Assembly: GCA_024699205.1 (NCBI GenBank)
Contig: JAILQA010000109.1
Location: 1-5,147, forward strand
Length of the DNA stretch: 5,147 nt
Direction: 5' to 3'
DNA from: Treponema sp.
GTDB lineage: Bacteria; Spirochaetota; Spirochaetia; Treponematales; Treponemataceae
The translations under genes were made by a program, and so were the position numbers. Each line of letters starts with the position of its first letter. The stretch's first letter is position 1. This document shows positions 1 to 5,147 of the stretch, piece after piece. The notes beneath the pieces were generated by a model. The model had not been told where the DNA came from and did no database searches. It was given only the letters and a program-made list of their open reading frames with translations.

Positions 1-30
1 CAAAGCTTCATTTTCCCTTTCCTTATTCAT
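1..30 (-). CDS. Start of a divergent gene, cut by the window edge (hypothetical)
   Basis: Reading leftward from an ATG at 30-28, ten codons stay open to the window edge and give MNKERENEAL. The start is supported by a strong Shine-Dalgarno sequence, AAGGAG (42 to 37 on the minus strand), six bases before the ATG. The gene is divergent from the acyl-CoA synthetase gene and shares the region 31-247 with it. Ten residues, mostly charged, are too few to suggest a function. A second minus-strand ATG at 10-8 lies in another frame and has poorer spacing to purine-rich sequence, so it is less likely. The main uncertainty is that almost the whole gene lies outside the window. Confidence 0.65.
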   Translation of the reverse strand, partial: MNKERENEAL

Positions 31-36
31 AAAAAA

Positions 37-42
37 CTCCTT
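37..42 (-). promoter_or_regulatory. Ribosome binding site of the divergent gene
   Basis: AAGGAG on the minus strand is followed by six T residues and then ATG at 30-28. This near-ideal Shine-Dalgarno spacing is the main evidence that a gene starts at the left edge. Confidence 0.7.
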
Positions 43-75
43 ATTCGTGTTATCGTCAATATTATTACCAACAGT

Positions 76-104
76 CTTATCTATACTTAATACTATAAGG
101 GCAA
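76..104 (-). promoter_or_regulatory. Possible promoter of the divergent gene
   Basis: On the minus strand, TTGCCC (104-99) and GATAAG (81-76) are 17 nt apart. Each matches the sigma70 consensus at four of six positions. Transcription would begin near 69 and leave a leader of about 40 nt. A competing -10 candidate is TATAGT (97-92, five of six matches), but it has no convincing -35 box. AT-rich DNA gives many such matches by chance, so this is only the best guess for a promoter that should exist somewhere here. Confidence 0.25.
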
Positions 105-165
105 AACTTAAAAATTAACAGTTTTTATTGATTTATATCTGATTTTGATTTGTATTTTCTATTAC

Positions 166-194
166 TTGAAGATAGTCTATTTAAACTATATAAT
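166..194 (+). promoter_or_regulatory. Sigma70-type promoter of the acyl-CoA synthetase cluster
   Basis: TTGAAG (166-171) and a perfect TATAAT (189-194) are separated by the optimal 17 nt. The start of transcription would be near 201, giving a leader of about 47 nt before the ATG at 248. The DNA upstream of the -35 box is T-rich (about 121-160) and could act as an UP-like element. No other rightward promoter of this quality is seen in the window, so it probably drives all four rightward genes. Confidence 0.65.
172..189. promoter_or_regulatory. Candidate operator: imperfect palindrome in the promoter spacer
   Basis: ATAGTCTATTTAAACTAT is an 18-bp inverted repeat in which seven of nine base pairs match (ATAGT / ACTAT arms plus TA / TA inside). 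It fills the spacer between the predicted -35 and -10 boxes and touches the first base of the -10 box. A protein bound here would block RNA polymerase. The cognate regulator is unknown. Because the sequence is AT-rich, chance symmetry is a real alternative. Confidence 0.35.
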
Positions 195-233
195 TTTTCT
201 TAACATAATTTAAAATTTTGTCATTCAATACTT

Positions 234-238
234 GGGAG
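234..238 (+). promoter_or_regulatory. Ribosome binding site that fixes the start at 248
   Basis: GGGAG lies nine bases before the ATG at 248. The reading frame can be extended upstream to a TTG at 218, but that codon is preceded only by A/T-rich sequence without a Shine-Dalgarno match. The extra ten residues would also encode this GGGAG inside the gene. The ATG at 248 is therefore preferred. Confidence 0.6.
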
Positions 239-247
239 TTACTTACT

Positions 248-2188
248 ATGAAATTTACAGAAAATGATACCGTTCCAAAAATGATTAAAAAGTCTTCTGA
301 AACTTATGGGGACATTGTTGCTCAATACAAGAGACAAAAAAATGGTGAATTTGAACCAGTTACATACAGAGAGATGTATCAGCTTGGACTTGATTTTGGT
401 GCTGCACTTTTACAATTAGGAATCCAGCGTGGAGATTTGATTGGTCTTATCTCAGATAACCGCGCAGAATGGTTCCAGGCTGATTTAGGAATTATGGGAA
501 TTGGTGCCATAGATGTTCCACGTGGTTGCGATGCAACTCTCCTTGATTTGGAAAAGATTCTTTCTACAACTGAAGCCAAAACTGTAATTGCAGAAAACAA
601 TTCTCAGGTAAACAAAATTGCTTCCTTAAAAGATAAAATCCCAAGCATTGAAAGAATTATCTGTTTTGAACCTGCTGACACAATCAAAAGTGATGTTTTA
701 GAGCTCGTTGAAAAAAACAACATCAAATTATATTTCTTTGATCAGCTTATAAAAGAAGGTCAGAAATGGAGAATCGAAAACAAAGATGTTGTTGAAGGTG
801 AGTTTGCAAAAGGTACTATCGAAGATACCGCTACAATCATCTTTACTTCTGGAACTACCGGTACTCCAAAAGGTGTTATGCTCAGTCACAAAAACTTCCT
901 CACCCAGCTTGATGAAATCGTTGAACGAATCTACCTTAATCCAGGTGACAGAGCATTAAATGTACTTCCTGTATGGCATGTTTTTGAACGTGAAGTTGAA
1001 TACGTTATTATGATTCAGGGGGCTACAATCTGTTATTCTAAGCCTGTCGGTTCTATCCTTCTTGCAGACTTTAAAAAATTAAATCCACACGTTCTTCCTG
1101 CAGTTCCTCGTGTATTTGAAGCCGTTTATGATGGCGTTACAAAAAAAATGCGCAAGGCCGGTGGTTTTGTAAATAAGATTTTCAACTTCTTTGTTGGAGT
1201 TGCAGTTATTCACAAGAGAATGCAGCGAAAAATGTTTAAACAGAATGCCTGCTTCACAAGTTATTTTTCAGCACTTTGGATTATTCTTTTTAGTATTCCA
1301 TGGCTGTTGATGTGGCCTCTTTATTGGCTTGGTGATTTACTTGTATTCCGCAAAATTAAAACTATGCTTGGAACTAATTTCCGTGCCGGTGTTGCTGGTG
1401 GCGGTGCATTCCCTCCAAAAATTGACGAGTTCTTCTGGGCTATCGGTGTAAATGTTGTAGAAGGCTATGGTCTTACCGAAACAGCTCCAATTGTTTCTGT
1501 TCGTCCTATCGCAGCTCCAATTTTCAGAACAATCGGTTCACCAATTCGCGGTGTTCAGGCAAGAATTGTAGACCCTCAGGATGGATTTGTTCTTCCTCGC
1601 GGAAAAGAAGGTGTTCTTCAGATTAAAGGCCCAACAGTAATGAAGGGATATTATAAAAATCCAGAAATGACAGCTAAAGTTATGACAGTTGATGGATGGC
1701 TTGATACTGGTGATCTTGCTATATTTACAATTCATAATGAACTTCAGATTAAAGGTCGTATTAAGGATACAATCGTTCTTCGTGGTGGTGAAAACCTTGA
1801 ACCTCTCCCAATAGAAATGAAACTCGCTGAATCCCGCTTTATTAAAGCAGCTGTTGTTGTTGGTCAGGATAAACGCTATCTTGGTGCTTTAATTCTCGTA
1901 AGCCAGGATGAAATTATTTCTTATGCCGAAGAAAACGGTATTCAGTACGATACTTACAACAATCTTTTACATTCTGAAGTTATTCACAAATTATACGAAA
2001 CCGAAATCAGCAATCTTGTAAACTCAAAGACGGGCTTTAAGATGTTTGAACGCATTAACAAGTTTGTTTTGATTACCAAAGATTTTGAAGTTGGCGTTGA
2101 ACTTTCTGCAAAACAGGAAATCATGCGATTCCGAATCAACGACATCTACAAAAAAGAAATCGAAAGTATGTTTGTTGAGGAAGATTAG
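248..2188 (+). CDS. Long-chain fatty acid--CoA ligase (AMP-forming acyl-CoA synthetase)
   Basis: This enzyme activates a fatty acid with ATP to an acyl-adenylate and transfers it to CoA, at the cytoplasmic side of the membrane. The 646-residue protein has the length and motif order of the bacterial FAA1-type long-chain family. The P-loop TSGTTGTPKG is at residues 200-209, with the LPVWHVFER motif just after it (about 240-248). The adenine-binding motif YGLTE is at 407-411, GWLDTGD at 483-489, the hinge region KGRIKD at about 502-507 and GEN at 514-516. A Trp-rich hydrophobic stretch at about 339-366 could dip into the membrane. The C-terminal motif normally resembling TLKLKR reads KQEIMR (622-627), so the usual catalytic lysine aligns with Glu624. 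It is the first gene behind the predicted promoter, and the arginase gene starts 11 nt after its stop. The family call is secure. Chain-length preference, and whether full activity is kept, are not. Confidence 0.93.
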   Translation: MKFTENDTVPKMIKKSSETYGDIVAQYKRQKNGEFEPVTYREMYQLGLDFGAALLQLGIQRGDLIGLISDNRAEWFQADLGIMGIGAIDVPRGCDATLLDLEKILSTTEAKTVIAENNSQVNKIASLKDKIPSIERIICFEPADTIKSDVLELVEKNNIKLYFFDQLIKEGQKWRIENKDVVEGEFAKGTIEDTATIIFTSGTTGTPKGVMLSHKNFLTQLDEIVERIYLNPGDRALNVLPVWHVFEREVEYVIMIQGATICYSKPVGSILLADFKKLNPHVLPAVPRVFEAVYDGVTKKMRKAGGFVNKIFNFFVGVAVIHKRMQRKMFKQNACFTSYFSALWIILFSIPWLLMWPLYWLGDLLVFRKIKTMLGTNFRAGVAGGGAFPPKIDEFFWAIGVNVVEGYGLTETAPIVSVRPIAAPIFRTIGSPIRGVQARIVDPQDGFVLPRGKEGVLQIKGPTVMKGYYKNPEMTAKVMTVDGWLDTGDLAIFTIHNELQIKGRIKDTIVLRGGENLEPLPIEMKLAESRFIKAAVVVGQDKRYLGALILVSQDEIISYAEENGIQYDTYNNLLHSEVIHKLYETEISNLVNSKTGFKMFERINKFVLITKDFEVGVELSAKQEIMRFRINDIYKKEIESMFVEED

Positions 2189-2199
2189 TAAGGCTGTAT

Positions 2200-3105
2200 A
2201 TGAACGTTCACATTTTGGAAATGCCACTAGATTTTGGTGCAAGCCGCCATGGTTCAGATATGGGCCCTTCTGCAATTCGGCTTGCTGGAATTAAAGAAAA
2301 GCTGGAATCACTTGGTCACAAAACCTTTGAGCATACAGACCTTTTCAAAGCAGCTTCCCAGGAATACGAGGAGCCAGGTAATCCTAAAGCAAAATATATA
2401 AAACCAATTGTTTCTGCATGTACAAGCCTTGCGCACGAAGTAGAAGCTATTACTGCGGCAGGTGATTTTCCACTTGTCCTTGGTGGAGACCATTCTATAG
2501 CCCTCGGTACCATAGCTGGTATTTCTGCTACTGTAAAAAAAAGAAATCAAAAACTTGGTGTACTTTACGTTGATGCACATGGAGATTTTAATACTCCAGA
2601 AACTACACCAAGCGGTAATATTCACGGTGAATGTCTTGCAGCTTCTGCTGGACTTGGCCTTCCAGAACTTACAAATCTTTATTTTGAAGGACAAAAGGTT
2701 GATCCAAAAAATATCTGTTTTGTTGGTTCGCGCGATTTAGACCCGGGTGAAAAACTGCTTATGAAACAGGCTGGTGTTACAGTTTTTACAATGAGTGATA
2801 TTGATTGTTTTGGTCTTCCCGCTGTAATTCGACAGGTTCTTGCCTTCTTTAAAAAGCTTGATGTTATTCACGTAAGTTTTGATATGGATGTTCTTGATCC
2901 TATGTTTGCGCCTGGAACCGGTATTCCTCTTCCCGGTGGACTTACTAACAGAGAAGCCTTACTCATTATGGAAGAAATCGCTAAAACCGGTAAAGTTCGT
3001 TCAGCAGAGATAGTTGAAGTTAATCCAATCCTTGATGTTCGCAATCAAACTGCTATTCTGGCGGTAAGTCTTGCAGCAAGATTGCTTGGTGAAAAACTCT
3101 ATTAA
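2200..3105 (+). CDS. rocF: Arginase (ureohydrolase family)
   Basis: Arginase hydrolyses L-arginine to L-ornithine and urea with a binuclear manganese centre in the cytoplasm. At 301 residues it has the usual family length. The metal ligands are all visible: His98 in GGDHS, Asp125, His127 and Asp129 in DAHGDFN, and Asp228 and Asp230 in SFDMDVLDP. Arginase is favoured over agmatinase or formimidoylglutamase by the substrate loop NTPETTPSGNIHG (131-143), with Asn131, Ser138 and His142 matching the arginine-binding and catalytic positions. GSRDLDPGE (176-184) and Glu273 in EVNP support the same call. The residue after HG is Glu144, where the Bacillus and mammalian enzymes have Met or Gln. The start at 2200 has a modest AAGG six bases upstream (2190-2193). 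The 11-nt gap to the ligase gene suggests co-transcription, although no metabolic link is obvious. The symbol is by homology to bacterial arginases. Confidence 0.92.
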   Translation: MNVHILEMPLDFGASRHGSDMGPSAIRLAGIKEKLESLGHKTFEHTDLFKAASQEYEEPGNPKAKYIKPIVSACTSLAHEVEAITAAGDFPLVLGGDHSIALGTIAGISATVKKRNQKLGVLYVDAHGDFNTPETTPSGNIHGECLAASAGLGLPELTNLYFEGQKVDPKNICFVGSRDLDPGEKLLMKQAGVTVFTMSDIDCFGLPAVIRQVLAFFKKLDVIHVSFDMDVLDPMFAPGTGIPLPGGLTNREALLIMEEIAKTGKVRSAEIVEVNPILDVRNQTAILAVSLAARLLGEKLY

Positions 3106-3130
3106 TTCCAAAATTATAACATTTTTATTA

Positions 3131-3136
3131 AAGGAG
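3131..3136 (+). promoter_or_regulatory. Ribosome binding site of the NlpC/P60 gene
   Basis: AAGGAG stands 11 nt before the ATG at 3148, a slightly long but workable spacing. It is the best Shine-Dalgarno match in the rightward cluster. The 42-nt gap around it shows no hairpin plus T-run terminator. A TATAAC at about 3115-3120 has no -35 partner, so I do not call a separate promoter. Confidence 0.6.
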
Positions 3137-3147
3137 ATTGTTAAAAA

Positions 3148-4227
3148 ATGTTTAGGAAAAAGACTAAGACACCAAAGAAAAAAGGTTGTTTACGAAGATT
3201 GCTTTCTTTTATCGGAGGAGTAATTGTTGTAGGAATCGTATTAATTTGGTTAATGGATGATGATGACACAGATTATATTTCCGATCAGGAAATTGCTGCT
3301 TCTCAAGACGATGATGTAGATGATTTTGATTTAATCGATTATCTGTTTGACTGGTATGGTTATATTCCTGACGATTATTATGATGAATATGATGATTACT
3401 ATGATAATTACGACGATTATTATGACAGTTATTACGGTGATTATTATGACAGCAATAATGATTATTTTGACTGGGATAGTTACTATGACGACTATGGTTA
3501 TGATGACTATTACGGCTATGAATATGGTTATGGTGATTATAATGGCTATGACGATTACGGATACGACGGTTACGATGATTATAATGACTACGATGACTAT
3601 GATTCTTATGACGATTATTATGGCTATGGTGATTATGATGACTATTACAATGATAATCATTCTACCCAAACACCTTCAAAGCCAACAAATCCACAGCCAC
3701 AGAAGCCTAAGACAGACCAGAATGAAAATAAAAGTCCAAAAGATCCAAATGATACACCAAAAATTAAACCAACTGAAACTCAGCCAAAAGAGAAGATTAC
3801 TAAAGAAGAATATGAAAAAACTACTCAGGATAAGAGAAGTGGTTCAGAAAAACGCAACAAGTTCATTGCCTGTGCAGAATCTTACAAAGGCACACCTTAT
3901 GTTTACGGTGGAACCAGCAGAAGCGGTATAGACTGTTCCGGTTTAATCTTTAATGCTGCAAAAGAAGCAGGACTTGGGACTCTACCACGTACTGCAAAAG
4001 CAATGTGTTCAATCGCTTCACGAATCAGTGACAGTCAGAGAGAACCTGGAGATTTAATTTTCTTCCAGGCAGACAACACAATTTCCCATGTTGCAATCTT
4101 TTTGGGAAACAATCAGATTCTCCATTCTGTAAGCGATGGTTCAAAAACAGGCGTAATTGTTTCAAAGCTTTCAGAAAAATACTGGAAAAATCACTATTAT
4201 TCCAGCGGAAGAATTATTACTGACTAA
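3148..4227 (+). CDS. Membrane-anchored NlpC/P60 peptidoglycan hydrolase with Asp/Tyr-rich spacer
   Basis: NlpC/P60 enzymes are cysteine peptidases that usually cut the D-Glu-to-diamino-acid bond in peptidoglycan stem peptides. The 359-residue protein begins with a basic cytoplasmic tail (1-18, eight Lys/Arg between residues 3 and 17). One membrane segment follows (about 19-36) without a clear cleavage site or lipobox, so a signal anchor with the rest in the periplasm is likely. Residues 37-170 contain no Lys or Arg, and within 75-170 there are 37 Tyr and 34 Asp. A Pro/Lys/Thr/Gln linker covers about 171-230. The NlpC/P60 domain occupies about 237-359: YVYGG (251-255), Cys263 in DCSG, PRTA (280-283), PGDLIFF (300-306), His314 in SHVAI and His326 in ILHS, giving a complete Cys-His-His triad. 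Other reading frames across the Asp/Tyr tract are open only because of its biased codons. The domain call is very firm. The exact bond cut and the role of the tract are unknown. Confidence 0.93.
   Translation: MFRKKTKTPKKKGCLRRLLSFIGGVIVVGIVLIWLMDDDDTDYISDQEIAASQDDDVDDFDLIDYLFDWYGYIPDDYYDEYDDYYDNYDDYYDSYYGDYYDSNNDYFDWDSYYDDYGYDDYYGYEYGYGDYNGYDDYGYDGYDDYNDYDDYDSYDDYYGYGDYDDYYNDNHSTQTPSKPTNPQPQKPKTDQNENKSPKDPNDTPKIKPTETQPKEKITKEEYEKTTQDKRSGSEKRNKFIACAESYKGTPYVYGGTSRSGIDCSGLIFNAAKEAGLGTLPRTAKAMCSIASRISDSQREPGDLIFFQADNTISHVAIFLGNNQILHSVSDGSKTGVIVSKLSEKYWKNHYYSSGRIITD
3310..3657 (+). repeat. Asp/Tyr low-complexity coding tract
   Basis: This part of the NlpC/P60 gene is a degenerate run of GAY and TAY codons, mixed with Gly, Asn and Ser codons. 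It has no fixed period. One local 24-nt duplication is visible: the 14-mer GATTATTATGACAG occurs at 3415-3428 and again at 3439-3452, encoding DYYDSYYG followed by DYYDSNND. GAT/GAC and TAT/TAC are mixed along the tract, which argues against a very recent expansion of a single unit and for retention of composition. Confidence 0.85.
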
Positions 4228-4244
4228 AACTTATAGGATTATCT

Positions 4245-4805
4245 ATGCTTTTTACAGAAACAAATAATTCTTTAGAACAAATGAAAATCATTTTGAATCT
4301 TATTAATCAAGTTCAGATTAAGAGCACTTGTACAAAGAAGGAAGAGGCTCAAGAAAAACTGGAAGCCTGGAAAAAAGATATCAAAAACGAAATGATTGAA
4401 ATAAGAGAAAAAATAAAGGTTTACTGTAAGAGCATAGAAAAAACTACCGACACACGTCCAAATCCCGATAAAAGTATTTTTGCAGAAGCAGATTCTCAAA
4501 GAACAATTTTCCACAATGCTTTAATTACAGATTTAGATTTACTTGTCAGAGATATAAAGTTTAATTTTTCTTCAAACAATTTTACGCCTGTGATTAAAGC
4601 AAGAGGCTTAAATCCCGCTGCTTTTATGTCTTCTGATGAAATAGAAAAAATTAATTTTCCAAGCGAATCTTTATTTCTTCCTCAAGGCGTTTTTAATGGT
4701 GCACCTTTATTAAATGCCAAGATTCTAAAACTGCCGGAAAACCGTGTAAAAATTACAATTTGGGCAATGGCAGTTTATAACAGCCAAAAAGCTATTTATC
4801 AATAA
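4245..4805 (+). CDS. Hypothetical protein, 186 residues, unrecognised family
   Basis: I do not recognise this protein. The start at 4245 is preceded by AGGA six bases upstream (4235-4238) and lies 17 nt after the NlpC/P60 stop, so it is probably the last gene of the transcription unit. No signal peptide or membrane segment is visible, which suggests a cytoplasmic protein. Residues 30-66 are rich in Lys and Glu with regularly spaced hydrophobic residues and may form a helix or coiled coil. The C-terminal half (about 105-186) is more mixed, with Pro, Gly and aromatic residues (GLNPAAF at 121-127, LPQGVFNGAP at 145-154, TIWAMAVY at 171-178), suggesting a small folded domain. Codon choice resembles the neighbours. 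Its 3' end overlaps the convergent gene by 14 bp. The position after a normal ribosome site makes it a credible gene, but no function can be offered. Confidence 0.75.
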   Translation: MLFTETNNSLEQMKIILNLINQVQIKSTCTKKEEAQEKLEAWKKDIKNEMIEIREKIKVYCKSIEKTTDTRPNPDKSIFAEADSQRTIFHNALITDLDLLVRDIKFNFSSNNFTPVIKARGLNPAAFMSSDEIEKINFPSESLFLPQGVFNGAPLLNAKILKLPENRVKITIWAMAVYNSQKAIYQ

Positions 4806-5133
4806 TTTCCGAAAGGGGCATAATCACCTCGTTAAAAACTGTTTGTGGATTAAGCTCAAGGCCATCAAGTTCAAAAGAAGCCTTTATTTTCTCGGTAATT
4901 TTATTTATTTCAGAATCGATTTGATCAGAAAGAGAAGTTTTATTTCTGTCCGCTGTTTTTTCTGATTCCTTTTCTAATTCTTTATCTGATGATTCCAGAA
5001 AACATAAGCTGTTATAATCAAAAACTAATGTATGAACCTTTCTGCAACAATTTATAAAATCTGTAAAATCAGAATAATTAGCTTTTACAAAAGTCAGCAA
5101 AGAATCAAAGGAAGAAACTTTTTCTTTTTTCAT
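4792..5133 (-). CDS. Hypothetical protein, 113 residues, convergent
   Basis: I do not recognise this protein. It runs leftward from an ATG at 5133-5131 to a TAG at 4794-4792. GGTGAG lies just upstream of the start (minus strand, 5142-5137) and pairs with the 3' part of the anti-Shine-Dalgarno sequence, at short spacing. The N-terminal part (about 10-47) is hydrophobic and aromatic with three Cys residues (29, 30 and 44). A charged Lys/Glu/Ser stretch (49-84) looks helical, and a short C-terminal part contains LNPQTVF (94-100). No signal peptide or convincing membrane segment is present. The start codon may overlap the stop of an upstream leftward gene through ATGA. It is convergent with, and overlaps, the 186-residue gene. 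It is the only substantial reading frame in 4806-5133, which supports it being real. Confidence 0.65.
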   Translation of the reverse strand: MKKEKVSSFDSLLTFVKANYSDFTDFINCCRKVHTLVFDYNSLCFLESSDKELEKESEKTADRNKTSLSDQIDSEINKITEKIKASFELDGLELNPQTVFNEVIMPLSEIIDK

Positions 5134-5147
5134 AAACTCACCATCTG
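5130..5147 (-). CDS. Possible C-terminal end of an upstream leftward gene
   Basis: On the minus strand the frame from the window edge reads Gln-Met-Val-Ser-Leu and then TGA at 5132-5130. This TGA shares four bases (ATGA) with the start codon of the 113-residue gene, the usual arrangement of translationally coupled genes. Only five codons are visible, so this could be chance. It is listed because the ATGA overlap would explain how the 113-residue gene is expressed without a nearby promoter in the window. Confidence 0.3.
   Translation of the reverse strand, partial: QMVSL

Noticed and set aside
218..247. TTG start extending the acyl-CoA synthetase by ten residues
   Set aside because: No Shine-Dalgarno sequence precedes the TTG, while GGGAG is well placed for the ATG at 248. 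The extra residues match nothing expected at the family N-terminus.
2308..2694. Leftward 128-codon frame inside the arginase gene
   Set aside because: It lies wholly opposite conserved arginase motifs, has unnatural Cys/Lys/Ser-rich composition and no ribosome site.
3106..3147. Separate promoter or terminator between the arginase and NlpC/P60 genes
   Set aside because: A TATAAC is present but no -35 box lies at suitable spacing, and no GC-rich hairpin with a T-run is visible in the 42-nt gap.
3310..3657. CRISPR-like or satellite repeat
   Set aside because: There is no constant repeat with unique spacers. The pattern follows codons and is explained by a protein-coding Asp/Tyr tract.
3331..3669. 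Leftward 112-codon frame rich in Ile and Val opposite the Asp/Tyr tract
   Set aside because: GAT and TAT codons read in reverse give ATC and ATA, so a long stop-free Ile-rich frame is a by-product of the tract. It has no ribosome site or known domain.
3347..3931. Rightward 194-codon frame rich in Met, Ile and Thr within the NlpC/P60 gene
   Set aside because: It is the shifted reading of the same GAT/TAT-rich DNA and runs into the conserved NlpC/P60 domain, which is clearly encoded in the other frame.
4272..4514. Leftward 80-codon Phe/Leu-rich frame opposite the 186-residue gene
   Set aside because: The Phe-rich composition comes from reversing AAA/GAA codons. The rightward frame has the better start site and operon spacing.

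Overview
The window is an AT-rich bacterial segment. Its main content is a four-gene rightward cluster (248-4805): an AMP-forming long-chain acyl-CoA synthetase, an arginase, a membrane-anchored NlpC/P60 peptidoglycan hydrolase with an extreme Asp/Tyr-rich region, and an unrecognised 186-residue protein. At the left edge is the start of a divergent gene (30 down to 1, leaving the window). At the right edge a convergent 113-residue hypothetical gene (5133 down to 4792) overlaps the end of the cluster by 14 bp. It may be preceded by another leftward gene of which only the last codons are visible. I see no mobile element, CRISPR array, tRNA or rRNA.

The most likely source is a gut or rumen spirochaete of the Treponema type. 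This is an impression from the AT-rich codon choice, the style of the acyl-CoA synthetase and the gene content. No lineage-specific marker is present, so the assignment is tentative.

The rightward cluster appears to start from a good sigma70-type promoter (TTGAAG, 17-nt spacer, TATAAT; 166-194). An imperfect 18-bp palindrome lies almost exactly in the spacer and is a candidate operator. The gene gaps are 11, 42 and 17 nt and no intrinsic terminator is visible between the genes, so co-transcription is likely. The products do not form one obvious pathway: fatty acid activation, arginine breakdown to ornithine and urea, and cell-wall remodelling. The cluster may simply be a housekeeping transcription unit.

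The most unusual item is the NlpC/P60 protein. Between its single N-terminal membrane segment and its catalytic domain lies a tract in which 71 of 96 residues are Asp or Tyr. The stretch from residue 37 to 170 has no Lys or Arg, and it is followed by a Lys/Pro/Thr-rich linker. A second point is that the acyl-CoA synthetase seems to carry Glu where the family usually has the C-terminal catalytic lysine.
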